Notes: generated by a model not told the origin, from the letters alone. A DNA stretch of 64,000 nucleotides from Mycolicibacterium gadium (GCF_010728925.1 NZ_AP022608.1:5022001-5086000); one strand, 5' to 3'; counted from the stretch's first letter, positions 7,658 through 16,370 are shown. A program made the numbers and translations.

Positions 7658-8125
7658 ATGACCATCACTCGCGAGCTGCCCGCGGCGATCATCCTGGCCG
7701 CCGGCGTGGCGATCGGATTCCCAAGTGCCGCATCCGCCGACGGTCCCCTCCAGCCGTCACCGGGTGAGCTCAGCGGCACCTACACCTATGAGTCCGACAC
7801 CGGCAGGGTCAACACATGGGTGATCACGCCGTGCGGTCCGGGTTGCGCCGACGTCGCCGTCACGCCGGTCACCGACCCGAGGGTCGCCCCGTATAGCGGA
7901 CGCGCCCTGTTGAACGACGGTCGGTGGGGCATGGCTGTGCAGTACCCCGAAGCGGTTCGATGCAAGCCGCCCAATGACAACGTGACCGTCCCCGGGACAG
8001 TCGTGTTTGCATTCGACGCGGCGACGTTGGACGGCACCGCGGTCAACACGCAGTCCGCGCCGGCGTGCGGCGATCCTGCCGAGGTCGCGTACGTGAGTGG
8101 TTTCAGCTTGGCGAAAGTCGCTTAG
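7658..8125 (+). CDS. Secreted conserved mycobacterial protein, function unknown
   Basis: A 155-residue protein with a signal peptide (MTITRELPAAIILAAGVAIG, with the AASADG cleavage region near residue 30). The mature domain starts with GTYTYESDTG and contains four cysteines (TPCGPGC, RCKPP, ACGDP), so it is probably disulphide-bonded outside the membrane. Lipocalin-like small secreted proteins of this style are common in mycobacteria, but no function is established. It starts 13 bases after the Pro/Gly-rich gene behind a GAGAGG ribosome site and is followed by a strong hairpin. Confidence 0.72.
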   Translation: MTITRELPAAIILAAGVAIGFPSAASADGPLQPSPGELSGTYTYESDTGRVNTWVITPCGPGCADVAVTPVTDPRVAPYSGRALLNDGRWGMAVQYPEAVRCKPPNDNVTVPGTVVFAFDAATLDGTAVNTQSAPACGDPAEVAYVSGFSLAKVA

Positions 8126-8132
8126 CCACCCC

Positions 8133-8171
8133 GAAGCAGCGCTGCCTCGGACAAGAGCGCAGCGCTGCTTC
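8133..8171. terminator. Bidirectional hairpin terminator between convergent genes
   Basis: GAAGCAGCGCTGC (8133-8145) and GCAGCGCTGCTTC (8159-8171) form a perfect 13-bp stem with a 13-base loop. It sits between the convergent secreted-protein gene and the YciI-like gene. There is no U tract, as is usual in mycobacteria. Confidence 0.75.
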
Positions 8172-8189
8172 GTAGAGAGCCGAGTTGAG

Positions 8190-8660
8190 TCAGCGCTTGG
8201 CGAACTTGTCGGCGTCTGCTCGGGCCTGCGCTGCGATCTTCTCGGCCAGCTCGGCCTTCCACTGGATCTCCTTCTGGACCCAGGGGTTGTCCTGCGGGAA
8301 CTCCTCGGTCTCCGACACCCGGCGCACCTCGACCTTGACGCCCTTGCCGAGCGGGATCTTTTGCGCCCACTGCTTGGCTTCCTCTTTGGACGACACGTCG
8401 ATGATCCAGAACCCGTTGAACAGTTCCTTGGCCTCGGTGTACGGGCCGTCGGTGACCACGGGCGGGTCGGAGTTGAAATCGACGACGAAGCCCTCCTCGG
8501 GTCCCGTGAGGCCCTCACCGGCGAGCAGCACACCGGCCTTGATGAGCTCCTCGTTGAAGCGGCCCATGTCCTCGATGATCTGGTCGAAGTCGATATCCGC
8601 CTCCGCCATGGCCGCCTCGGCCTCGGCGCTGGACCGCATGATCAGCATGTAGCGCGACAT
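8190..8660 (-). CDS. YciI/DGPF-family protein
   Basis: A 156-residue protein of the YCII superfamily. It opens with MSRYMLIMRSS and carries the DGPYTEAKELFNGFWIIDV segment, the counterpart of the DGPF motif that names the group. The fold is a ferredoxin-like dimer; some members have weak hydrolase-type activities, and DGPF proteins are the regular genetic partners of ECF42-type sigma factors. Here such a sigma gene lies at 2591-3841, so the pair may still be functionally linked although separated. A lysine-rich tail (AQARADADKFAKR) follows the domain. The start ATG has a GAAGGAGA ribosome site. Confidence 0.82.
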   Translation of the reverse strand: MSRYMLIMRSSAEAEAAMAEADIDFDQIIEDMGRFNEELIKAGVLLAGEGLTGPEEGFVVDFNSDPPVVTDGPYTEAKELFNGFWIIDVSSKEEAKQWAQKIPLGKGVKVEVRRVSETEEFPQDNPWVQKEIQWKAELAEKIAAQARADADKFAKR

Positions 8661-9357
8661 TGTTGTCTCCTTCTAGTTGGGAAGGGGCTCGTTTTCATCT
8701 TGCCCTCGTGCCTACGTCGAACGGCAACCCACTGAAATCGACACGGACAACGAAAAAAACTCATCGAATTTTCGCAACCGGCCCGAGCTCGTGCTTTGTT
8801 GGCCCAGAACCGGCCGGGTACGCGTCCGCGTTCGCGGATCCAGCGACGTAAGGGTACGAAACGGCCGAGGCGGCTGACGACGCTGAGGCCGATGACAGCG
8901 ACGACAGCACGCCCGCAGCCGATCGCCGGTGGGGACGCAGCCTCCGAATCGGCACTGTCGTGATGACCTTCATTAGCACACTTGCCACTTCGGGCGTCTT
9001 CGCCTGGCAGCTCTGGCAGGACAGGTGAATCGAGCAGGGTCGAGGAGAACTTCGCCCAGGTCTTGGACGGCTCGACCGCAGCAGGGTCAAGATGACGATG
9101 AAGAATGTCGACAGTCGATGGCGGGCAACCAAGTCGAACTGCCTTGATAGCAAGCCGCATTCGCCGTATGCGGTGTTCCGCCGGGGGTAGACCCGCGGAC
9201 TGCGATCCCTCCGTCGGCTCACCCGTTCGTCGTCGCCGCCCTCGATCAGGCACACCACCGCGCTGCGCTCGGTACTGCGTCCCGGGTTCGGTGGCGCTCC
9301 ATAGTTTCGACAGCCGAATAGCGCCACGGCCACGGCCGGGCGGGTCATACTTTGCCG
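8661..9357. other. 697-base stretch without an intact gene
   Basis: No frame on either strand of this interval gives a convincing protein. The middle (8852-9139) holds a decayed Mce-associated protein, described separately. Bases 8661-8851 and 9140-9357 show only short frames of biased composition; the last part presumably carries the promoter of the downstream amidohydrolase. Confidence 0.6.
8852..9139 (+). pseudogene. Remnant of an Mce-associated membrane protein
   Basis: Three pieces of one protein family are visible in order on the plus strand but in different frames. The first (8852-9028) is an acidic Ala/Asp-rich segment ending in a transmembrane helix (TVVMTFISTLATSGVFAW) and QLWQDR-stop. 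The second, in another frame from 9039, reads VEENFAQVLDGSTA, like the central motif of Mce-associated proteins. The third, from about 9080, reads RVKMTMKNVDSRWRATKSN, like their C-terminal end. The usual length is about 200 residues, so much of the middle is deleted. No start codon precedes the first piece and TAA 8849-8851 closes the frame upstream. No mce operon is adjacent, so it is a fossil. Confidence 0.6.
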
Positions 9358-10962
9358 ATGCCCTTCGCAGACTTGGTAATTAACGCGACCGTTCTCACCG
9401 TCGACGACGCACAACCCACTGCCGAATCGGTAGCCGTGTCCGGTGGCCGCATTGTCGCGGTCGGCGACAGGGCTGAGGTCGCAGCCTGGATCGGCCCGGA
9501 CACGCACACCGAGGACCTCGGCGACGCCTGTGTCATGCCCGGACTCGTCGAGGCTCATGGGCACCCGCTGATGGAGGCGATCGTGCTGTCCGACCGGATG
9601 GTCGACATCCGCCCCGTCACACTGGCGAGCGCCGACGACGTGGTCGCGGCGGTCAAAGGCGAAGTCGCTAAGCGCGGGGCCGAGGGCGCCTACCTCAACG
9701 GATGGGACGCGCTGCTGCAGCAAGGACTGCCCGACCCGACGCTCGCCTGGCTCGACGGCATCGCCCCCGAATTCTCGCTGGTGATCATCCACAACTCCGG
9801 GCACAAGGCGTACTTCAACTCCGCGGCGGCCGCCCGCGTCGGGCTGACCGCTGACACACCGGACCCGAAGGGCGCCAAGTACGGCCGGAACGCGGACGGC
9901 TCGCTCGACGGGAGCGCCGAGGAGATCCAGGCGGTGTTCCCGCTGTTGCAGGGTGCGATCCAGCCCGCCGACTACCCGGCCATGCTGCACGCCGAACTGG
10001 CCCGGCTGAACCGCGCCGGGCTGACGACGTGCTCGGAAATGGCGTTCGACCCGGCATTCCGCCCCGTGATCGATCAGATGCGTGACGAACTCACCGTGCG
10101 GCTTCGGGTCTACGAAATGTCCACCGCCGCGATGACCACCGACCAGGTACCCGACAACGGCGACGACATGCTCCGGCAGGCGGGCATCAAGATCTGGGTC
10201 GACGGTTCGCCGTGGATCGGCAACATCGACCTGTCGTTCCCGTACCTCGACACCGCGGCCACCCGCAGCGTCGGTATCCCGAAGGGGTCGTGCGGCTGCG
10301 CGAACTACACCCGTGAGCAGCTGACCGAGATCGTCGGCGCCTACTTTCCGAAGGGCTGGCAGATGGCCTGCCACGTCCAGGGCGACGCGGGTGCCGACAC
10401 CATCCTCGACGTCTACGAAGAAGCCCTGCGCGAGCACCCCCGCGACGACCATCGGCTACGCCTCGAGCACGTCGGTGCGATTCGCGACGACCAACTGCAG
10501 CGTGCTCACGATCTCGGCGTCACCTGCAGCCTGTTCGTCGACCAGATCCACTATTGGGGCGACATCGTTGTCGATGGCCTGTTCGGGCCTGAGCGCGGAA
10601 ACCGTTGGATGCCTTGCGGTTCGGCGGTGGCGACGGGAATGCGCATCTCGCTGCACAACGATCCGCCCGTCACGCCTGAGGAGCCGCTGCGCAACATCAG
10701 CGTCGCCGTCACCCGCACGGCGCCCAGTGGCCGGGTCATCGGACCGGAACAGCGGATCACGGTTGATCAGGCCATTCGGGCGCAAACCATCGACGCGGCG
10801 TGGCAGCTGCACTCAGATGACGTTATCGGCTCGCTGGAAGTGGGCAAGTACGCGGACATGGTGGTGCTCTCCGCCGACCCGCGAACAGTACCGCCCGAGC
10901 AGATCGCCGACCTCGAAGTGCGTGCCACCTACCTGGCGGGCAGGCAGGTCTACGGACAATGA
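9358..10962 (+). CDS. Amidohydrolase, YtcJ-like (Rv0552 orthologue)
   Basis: The 534-residue protein is a metal-dependent amidohydrolase of the YtcJ type. It has the N-terminal GGRIVAVG strand, the metal-binding HxH in MPGLVEAHGHP near residues 60-66, the IHNSGHKAYFNS segment characteristic of the YtcJ group, a downstream HVQGDAG histidine and a C-terminal GKYADMVVL strand. Substrates of this family are exocyclic amides or enamides and are mostly unknown. The gene occupies the position of Rv0552 between fadD8 and menC. ATG 9358 is preferred; an in-frame TTG two codons upstream (9352) is an alternative. Cytoplasmic, no signal peptide. Confidence 0.85.
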   Translation: MPFADLVINATVLTVDDAQPTAESVAVSGGRIVAVGDRAEVAAWIGPDTHTEDLGDACVMPGLVEAHGHPLMEAIVLSDRMVDIRPVTLASADDVVAAVKGEVAKRGAEGAYLNGWDALLQQGLPDPTLAWLDGIAPEFSLVIIHNSGHKAYFNSAAAARVGLTADTPDPKGAKYGRNADGSLDGSAEEIQAVFPLLQGAIQPADYPAMLHAELARLNRAGLTTCSEMAFDPAFRPVIDQMRDELTVRLRVYEMSTAAMTTDQVPDNGDDMLRQAGIKIWVDGSPWIGNIDLSFPYLDTAATRSVGIPKGSCGCANYTREQLTEIVGAYFPKGWQMACHVQGDAGADTILDVYEEALREHPRDDHRLRLEHVGAIRDDQLQRAHDLGVTCSLFVDQIHYWGDIVVDGLFGPERGNRWMPCGSAVATGMRISLHNDPPVTPEEPLRNISVAVTRTAPSGRVIGPEQRITVDQAIRAQTIDAAWQLHSDDVIGSLEVGKYADMVVLSADPRTVPPEQIADLEVRATYLAGRQVYGQ

Positions 10963-11087
10963 CGCGGCCTGGGCGCAAATTCTTCGGATGCCTGGCGAAG
11001 TTCGAACCACCGCGACCGACCACGCGTAAACGGCCGGATTGGCCGAAACGCGGGTACCGCCGGCGGTGTCCGTGGCAGGCTCAGATC

Positions 11088-12632
11088 ATGTCTGACCTGG
11101 CTGAACCCCGCTTCCTAGACGAACGCACCGCTCATTGGGCCGAAACACGGCCCGACGCCGAGGCGTTCGATTGCCTCGATCGATCCTGGACGTGGGCGGA
11201 GTGGAATGACCGCGTGCGCCGGCTGGCGGGTGCGTTGAAGGAGCGCGGCGTCAAGCGCGGCGACGTGGTGGCGTTCCTCGACAAGAACCACCCCGCCTGT
11301 GTGGAGCTGACGCTGGCCGCCGCGTCGCTGGGCGCCGCGAACGCGATCATCAACTTCCGGCTGGCCGCCGACGAGCTCGACTACGTGCTCAACGATTCGG
11401 GCGCCAAGTTGCTGATCGTGGGCAAGGAACTGCGGCCCAACGTCGACAAGATCCGCGACAAGCTCACCCACGTCGAGCACGTCATCGAGGTGACGCCTGA
11501 GGGCGGTGACGGCGACGAGTACGAGGCGATGCTCGCCGCGGCTACGCCGGTCGATCGTCAGGACGATGTCGAGCCCGACGATGTCGCGATCATCATGTAT
11601 TCGTCAGGCACGACGGGCAAACCGAAGGGCGTGCAGCTGACTCAGGCGAACATCATTGCGCACACGGTGAATGCGCACGAGGGATTCGAGTTCGACGAAG
11701 GCGACAAGAACATGGTGTCGATGCCGCTGTTCCATGTCGGCGGCTCGTCCTATGTGCAATTCGGAATCCACGACGGCGTCCCCAGCGTGATGACCCGCGA
11801 GGTCGACGGCGCGTCCCTGGCCGGCGCGATCTTCAAGGGTGCCAACAGGACATTCCTGGTGCCCGCGGTGCTGGCCAAGGTGCTCGACTCCGGCGAGGAC
11901 GCGGTCAAGCTGTTCGGTTCGCTGAAGACGTTCGCCTATGGCGCTTCGCCGATGCCGCTTCCGTTGCTGCGTCGGGCGCTGGAAGCATGGCCGAACACCG
12001 ATTTCATGCAGGCGTACGGGCTGACCGAAGTGTGCGGCGTCATCAGCCACCTGCTTCCCGAGGCGCACCGTGACCCGGGCAAGGAGGAGCGGCTATCGAG
12101 TGCGGGCACGCTGGTTCCCAACGCGGAGGTGCGGGTGGTCGATCCCGACACCCTCAAAGACGTGCCGGAAGGTGAGCAGGGTGAATTGTGGTTCCGCTCA
12201 CCACAGTTGATGAGGGGCTATCACAACAAACCGGAGGCGACGGAGGAGTCGATCACCGAGGACGGCTGGTTCCGCACCGGTGACATCGGGCGCGTCGACG
12301 ACGGCGGCTACATCTTCGTCGAGGACCGACTCAAGGACATGATCATCTCCGGCGGAGAGAACATCTACTCGATCGAGGTGGAGCGGGTACTCGCCGAGCA
12401 TCCCGCGGTCTCCGATGTCGCGATAATCGGTATCCCCGATGACAAGTGGGGCGAGGTCGTCAAAGCCGTTGTCCAACTTGAGGGTGAGGCCACCGAAGAA
12501 GAGTTGATCACCTTCGCCAGAGAGCGGTTGGCCGCGTACAAGTGCCCGAAGTCCGTCGATTTCAAGGACGAGTTGCCGCGGAATCCGACCGGAAAGATCC
12601 TCAAGAAAGATCTGCGCAAGCAGTACTCGTAG
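11088..12632 (+). CDS. Long-chain fatty-acid-CoA ligase family protein (FadD-like)
   Basis: A 514-residue AMP-forming acyl-CoA synthetase. The ATP-binding motif YSSGTTGKPKG is at residues 171-181, the A5 motif QAYGLTEVCG follows at about 305, the hinge segment is GDIGRVDDGGYIFVEDR, and the catalytic lysine is in NPTGKILKK near the C-terminus. The protein begins close to the usual position for class members, so ATG 11088 is chosen although the frame is open back to 10959. It is not part of the M. tuberculosis arrangement at this locus, so it is an insertion relative to that species. The acyl substrate is unknown; in context it may supply an activated carboxylate. Confidence 0.85.
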   Translation: MSDLAEPRFLDERTAHWAETRPDAEAFDCLDRSWTWAEWNDRVRRLAGALKERGVKRGDVVAFLDKNHPACVELTLAAASLGAANAIINFRLAADELDYVLNDSGAKLLIVGKELRPNVDKIRDKLTHVEHVIEVTPEGGDGDEYEAMLAAATPVDRQDDVEPDDVAIIMYSSGTTGKPKGVQLTQANIIAHTVNAHEGFEFDEGDKNMVSMPLFHVGGSSYVQFGIHDGVPSVMTREVDGASLAGAIFKGANRTFLVPAVLAKVLDSGEDAVKLFGSLKTFAYGASPMPLPLLRRALEAWPNTDFMQAYGLTEVCGVISHLLPEAHRDPGKEERLSSAGTLVPNAEVRVVDPDTLKDVPEGEQGELWFRSPQLMRGYHNKPEATEESITEDGWFRTGDIGRVDDGGYIFVEDRLKDMIISGGENIYSIEVERVLAEHPAVSDVAIIGIPDDKWGEVVKAVVQLEGEATEEELITFARERLAAYKCPKSVDFKDELPRNPTGKILKKDLRKQYS

Positions 12633-12635
12633 GCG

Positions 12636-13250
12636 CTAAATCGGGATCGCGACCTCGTTGCGCCGCCGGAACGGCAGCGTCCACGGCGGATCGAAGAACC
12701 ACGCGACCGGCTCGCCGACGGGTTTGACATCGTTGTCGCGCAGAACCTTCCGCAGTTCTTCGGTCCGAGCGGCGACGGCCGCCGGGCCGCGGTCACCGGT
12801 GAAGCGCAGGACCGCGTAGGTCTCGGCGGGGACCTGGACCAACTGGACGTGCTCGTCATCCGGCGTCGGAAGTGTCTCCATCGTCCACTTCGACGGCATG
12901 AAGAACCGGATCATCGACTCGCCCTCGGTGTTTCGGGCCTGTGCGACCGGCGCCGTCATGGCAATCGTGTCACCGCGCTGCTGGCTGACAGGTGCCGTCA
13001 TCGAGATCGTCTCGCCGCGATGGTTGCCGCCGAAGATATAACCCGCCAATCGGCGGAAGCCGATGTTGCGGGCGCGTTCGTCGTCGGCCGCCACCGCCGT
13101 TTCGGCGGCGATCCGCGGGCCGTACCGCCGGATTTCTACGCCGTCGGTGAGCTTGGTCGCCAGATAGTGGGGCTCTTCGGTGCCGACGCGGATGCCGACG
13201 ATCGACAAGATCGATTCGGCAACCTGGCCAGGTATGTCGATCAGTCTCAT
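12636..13250 (-). CDS. SOUL haem-binding family protein
   Basis: The 204-residue protein matches the SOUL/HBP family: EPHYLATKLTDGVEIRRYGP at the first strand, then two copies of the ISMTAPV-type motif (ETISMTAPVSQQ and DTIAMTAPVAQ), an FFMPSKWTMETLPTP segment and FFDPPWTLPFRRRNEVAIPI at the end. Eukaryotic SOUL and p22HBP bind haem and porphyrins; bacterial roles are unclear. The ATG overlaps the stop of the upstream tspO gene by four bases, so the two are co-translated. TspO also binds tetrapyrroles, which strengthens a porphyrin-handling role. Cytoplasmic. Confidence 0.9.
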   Translation of the reverse strand: MRLIDIPGQVAESILSIVGIRVGTEEPHYLATKLTDGVEIRRYGPRIAAETAVAADDERARNIGFRRLAGYIFGGNHRGETISMTAPVSQQRGDTIAMTAPVAQARNTEGESMIRFFMPSKWTMETLPTPDDEHVQLVQVPAETYAVLRFTGDRGPAAVAARTEELRKVLRDNDVKPVGEPVAWFFDPPWTLPFRRRNEVAIPI

Positions 13251-13735
13251 CGACGCCGCCTGTTCAGCGCCCAGATGTGGGTTGACAGCGCGGTGGCGAA
13301 CGATGTCCACGCTGCATAAGCGGCCATCGGGGCTGCCTTCCCACCACCGACGGCGACCGAGCGCCGGGTCAGGTCGGCGCTGCTGATGGACAGAATCCCG
13401 GCTGCGATTGCCGATGTGCCAAGCCAGCGGCGATTGAAGAACAACCAGGACCAGCTGCCGTTCAGGATCAGGTTCGTCACCAGCGCAGCGATATATCTCC
13501 GCCGCTCGTCTCGTAGTCCGCGTTTCTCCAATTCGTCGATCGTTGCGGCCGACACCACCGCGATGTCGGCGTACAGGACGGGCCAGACGATTGGAAAGGC
13601 TTGGCGCGGAGGTTGATACGGCGGCTTCTTCAAGTTCGCGTACCACGGTGATTGCGCAGGCCGACTGGCCAGCCCGCCGATGACGGCGGTCGCGGCGGTC
13701 GCCACGGCGGTTCCTGCGATAGTTCCTGCCTTCAA
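13247..13735 (-). CDS. tspO: TspO/MBR family membrane protein
   Basis: This 162-residue integral membrane protein has the five-helix TspO/MBR pattern and its tryptophan/proline landmarks: SPWYANLKKPPYQPPRQAFPIVWPVLY in the first loop and second helix, NLILNGSWSWLFFNRR in the third, and WTSFATALSTHIWALNRRR at the end. TspO proteins bind porphyrins and other hydrophobic ligands and influence tetrapyrrole and stress metabolism. The gene is first in a two-gene operon with the SOUL gene. A 13-bp perfect inverted repeat 22-34 bases upstream of its start may be an operator. Confidence 0.88.
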   Translation of the reverse strand: MKAGTIAGTAVATAATAVIGGLASRPAQSPWYANLKKPPYQPPRQAFPIVWPVLYADIAVVSAATIDELEKRGLRDERRRYIAALVTNLILNGSWSWLFFNRRWLGTSAIAAGILSISSADLTRRSVAVGGGKAAPMAAYAAWTSFATALSTHIWALNRRRR

Positions 13736-13756
13736 GATCTGCTCCTCGGGACATCA

Positions 13757-13769
13757 TTAAGTTTCTTAA
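13757..13769. promoter_or_regulatory. Inverted repeat upstream of tspO-SOUL operon
   Basis: TTAAGTTTCTTAA is TTAAG and CTTAA separated by three bases, in an AT-rich pocket unlike the surrounding GC-rich DNA. It lies 22-34 bases upstream of the tspO start codon, where it would overlap the -10 region. The form (AT-rich, short spacer) resembles MarR-family operators; the regulator is not encoded next to it, so this is inference. Confidence 0.45.
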
Positions 13770-13831
13770 CTATATCCAGAGGGGGCGGATCTAAACGTGG
13801 GCCAAAAGTGACCGATGCATGACGACTAAGG

Positions 13832-14323
13832 TCACCAGCCCGTCGAGCCCGGCACTCCTTTGAAGGGGCCCGCGACCCAACTCGTGATCCACCCGCCGTA
13901 GAAGCCCCCCGGTTGTGGAATGACCTGTTCACCGTTGACAGTGCACCGGTCCACCAGTGCGGGCATGACGGCGAGCGCGCCAGCGATCGCGGTGAATCCG
14001 CGCGTCGGTGAAACGTAGGTCCATGCCGCCCGTGGTGCGACCTGCCGTGGACTGACGAGATCGAAATAGCTTGCTTGCCCTTTCCATTCACACCATGAGG
14101 AGCCGGCCGCCGGGCGCAGACTGCCATCGATGAAGCTGCTGGCAGGCAGGTAGTACGTCGGGGGATGGCTGGTCTCGAGCACGCGCCACGCCGACGTTGT
14201 CGATGCAATGACGACGCCACCGAGTTCCACGGTGATCGAACCGCTGAACTCCTCCAACCGTGGCGGCCGCGGGTAATCCCACACCGACTCCTGGCCCGGC
14301 CGCGGCTTCTCGGGGATGGGCAT
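13832..14323 (-). CDS. DUF427 domain protein
   Basis: The 163-residue protein carries a single DUF427 domain: VVIASTTSAWRVLETSHPPTYYLP, then the SSWCEWKGQASYFDLV motif with its conserved Cys-x-Trp-Lys-Gly, and AAWTYVSPTRGFTAIAGALA. DUF427 proteins form compact beta-barrels of unknown function. It lies just upstream and divergent from menC (44 bases between starts). A DUF427 domain also occurs in the fusion protein at 40054-41343. Confidence 0.85.
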   Translation of the reverse strand: MPIPEKPRPGQESVWDYPRPPRLEEFSGSITVELGGVVIASTTSAWRVLETSHPPTYYLPASSFIDGSLRPAAGSSWCEWKGQASYFDLVSPRQVAPRAAWTYVSPTRGFTAIAGALAVMPALVDRCTVNGEQVIPQPGGFYGGWITSWVAGPFKGVPGSTGW

Positions 14324-14367
14324 GGCACCACTGTAAAGCTGGGATCGCTGAGGCGGAGCGGGGCAGT

Positions 14368-15333
14368 ATGGGGGGCGTGCCGCAGCTGGAGGAGGTTCTG
14401 GACGGATTGCACGTCGTCTCGCTGCCGATGCGAGTCCGGTTCCGCGGCATCACCGTTCGGGAGGTCGCGCTGATCGAGGGGCCGGCCGGCTGGGGAGAGT
14501 TCGGGGCATTCGTCGAATACGGGCCGCCCGAGGCGGCGCATTGGCTGGCATCGGCTATCGAGGGCGCCTACCGGGCGCCGCCCGATGTCCTGCGTGATCG
14601 CGTTCCAATCAACGCCACCGTGCCCGCCGTCGCTGCCGCGCAGGTGCCCGAGGTGCTGGACCGGTTTCCCGGCGCGCGCACCGCGAAGGTCAAGGTGGCC
14701 GAGCCCGGGCAGACCCTGGCCGACGACGTGGCACGCGTCAACGCCGTACGCGCACTGGTGCCGAGGGTGCGCGTGGACGCCAACGGCGGCTGGAGCGTCG
14801 ACGAGGCCGCCCAGGCAGCCGCCGCGCTGACCGCCGACGGTCCGATCGAGTACCTCGAGCAGCCGTGTGCCACGGTGCCCGAGTTGGCAGAGCTGCGCCG
14901 CCGTGTCGACGTGTTGATCGCGGCCGACGAGAGCATCCGCAAGGCCGCCGACCCACTGCGCGTGGTGCGTTCCAAGGCCGCGGATGTCGCGGTTCTCAAG
15001 GTCGCGCCGCTGGGCGGCGTCGTCAGGATGCTGGAGATCGCCGGTCAGATCGACATCCCGATCGTGGTGTCCAGCGCGCTCGATTCCGCGGTCGGCATCG
15101 GCCGCGGACTGCTCGCGGCCGCCGCGCTGCCCGAACTCCCGTACGCCTGCGGCCTCGGAACCGGCGGCCTTTTCGTCGACGACATCGCCGAGTCCGCAGC
15201 GCCCGTCGACGGCTTCCTTTCTGTCGCGCCAGTCGTTCCCGACCCGGCTCGGCTGGCCGAGCTGGCCGCGGCGCCGGAACGTCGGCGTTGGTGGATCGAC
15301 CGGATCCGCGCCTGCCACCCGCTGCTGTCCTAA
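14368..15333 (+). CDS. menC: o-Succinylbenzoate synthase MenC
   Basis: The 321-residue protein is an enolase-superfamily o-succinylbenzoate synthase, which dehydrates SHCHC to o-succinylbenzoate in menaquinone synthesis. It shows the expected catalytic set: AKVKVAE (KxK lysine), VDANGGW (first metal Asp), EYLEQP (metal Glu), AADES (metal Asp) and LKVAPLGG (second lysine). The sequence closely follows M. tuberculosis Rv0553 through the MRVRFRGIT and EGPAGWGEFGAF segments. The start is either ATG 14368 or GTG 14377; I use the ATG. It stands in the Rv0553 position, but bpoC and menD are separated from it here by 3.8 kb of inserted genes. Confidence 0.92.
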   Translation: MGGVPQLEEVLDGLHVVSLPMRVRFRGITVREVALIEGPAGWGEFGAFVEYGPPEAAHWLASAIEGAYRAPPDVLRDRVPINATVPAVAAAQVPEVLDRFPGARTAKVKVAEPGQTLADDVARVNAVRALVPRVRVDANGGWSVDEAAQAAAALTADGPIEYLEQPCATVPELAELRRRVDVLIAADESIRKAADPLRVVRSKAADVAVLKVAPLGGVVRMLEIAGQIDIPIVVSSALDSAVGIGRGLLAAAALPELPYACGLGTGGLFVDDIAESAAPVDGFLSVAPVVPDPARLAELAAAPERRRWWIDRIRACHPLLS

Positions 15334-15386
15334 TTTGTGGGGACCGTGGCCTAGACGCCACCCGCGCGCTGGCCAACACTGAACAC

Positions 15387-16352
15387 GTGCGATCGGTGGT
15401 GATCCTCGGCTTCCCGGGCGTCCAGGCTCTCGACCTGGTCGGCCCGTTCGACGTCTTCACCGGCGCCACCATGGCCCTAGCCGGCCAGGGCCGCGCGGAC
15501 GAGGGATACACCGTCAGCGTCGTCACCCGCACCGGCGAACCCGCCGCCACCCACACCGGTCTCGCACTGGTCGCCCAGCCGTTCCCCGACCCGCGCGAGC
15601 CGATCGACACACTCGTGTTGCCCGGAGGCATGGGCGTCGACGATGCGCGACGGGATCCCGACACCGTCGGTTGGATTCGGATCGCCGCCGAGCAGTCGCG
15701 GCGCGTCGTCAGCGTCTGCACCGGCGCCTTCATCGCCGCGCAGGCCGGTCTGGTCGACGGTTGCGTCGCGACCACGCACTGGGCGTTCGCGTCTCAGCTG
15801 GCCGACGAGTTCCCGGCGGTGACCGTCGATCCCGAACCGATCTTTGTGCGCAGTTCCGAACAGGTCTGGACGGCGGCGGGCGTCACGGCGGGCATCGACC
15901 TGACCCTGTCGCTGGTCGAAGACGACTACGGCACCGACGTTGCGCAGACCGTGGCCCGCTGGATGGTGATGTACCTGCGGCGGCCCGGCGGCCAGACGCA
16001 GTTCGCCGCGCCGGTGTGGATGCCACGCGCCAAGCGGGCACCCATTCGCGACGTGCAGAACGCGATCGAGGCCGAACCCGGTGGTGCGCACAGTATTCCC
16101 GAGCTGGCACGGCGCGCGTCGATGAGCCCTCGGCACTTCACGCGGGTGTTCACCGACGAGGTGGGCGAGGCGCCGGGGGCATATGTCGAGCGGATCCGCA
16201 CCGAGGCCGCCCGCAGGCAACTCGAGGAGACCGACGACACCGTGACGGTTATCGCGGCGCGTTGCGGCTTCGGTAGTGCCGAGACGTTGCGCCGCAATTT
16301 CGTTCGACGACTGGGCATTTCGCCCGACCAGTACCGCAAGACGTTCGCCTAG
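15387..16352 (+). CDS. GlxA-family transcriptional regulator (DJ-1/PfpI domain + AraC HTH)
   Basis: A 321-residue two-domain regulator. The N-terminal part (about residues 1-175) is a DJ-1/PfpI-type class I glutamine-amidotransferase-like domain, with GFPGVQALDLVGPFDVF and the nucleophile-elbow segment VVSVCTGAFIAAQAG. The C-terminal ~110 residues form an AraC-type double helix-turn-helix with SIPELARRASMSPRHFTRVF and the family-typical CGFGSAETLRRNF. The start is GTG 15387, matching the family's usual MRxVVILGF opening. It probably senses a small metabolite and controls the next gene, which encodes a DJ-1-like enzyme 18 bases downstream. Confidence 0.88.
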   Translation: MRSVVILGFPGVQALDLVGPFDVFTGATMALAGQGRADEGYTVSVVTRTGEPAATHTGLALVAQPFPDPREPIDTLVLPGGMGVDDARRDPDTVGWIRIAAEQSRRVVSVCTGAFIAAQAGLVDGCVATTHWAFASQLADEFPAVTVDPEPIFVRSSEQVWTAAGVTAGIDLTLSLVEDDYGTDVAQTVARWMVMYLRRPGGQTQFAAPVWMPRAKRAPIRDVQNAIEAEPGGAHSIPELARRASMSPRHFTRVFTDEVGEAPGAYVERIRTEAARRQLEETDDTVTVIAARCGFGSAETLRRNFVRRLGISPDQYRKTFA

Positions 16353-16370
16353 TAGAAAAGAGAGCTCCAC

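Noticed and set aside
8642..9253. Minus-strand frame across the Mce fossil region
   Set aside because: Arg-rich sequence with no domain; the plus strand shows ordered pieces of one known family.
8761..10452. Long minus-strand open frame (563 codons)
   Set aside because: It is antisense to the amidohydrolase gene; the plus-strand protein has clear family motifs and the minus one has low-complexity composition typical of GC-rich shadows.
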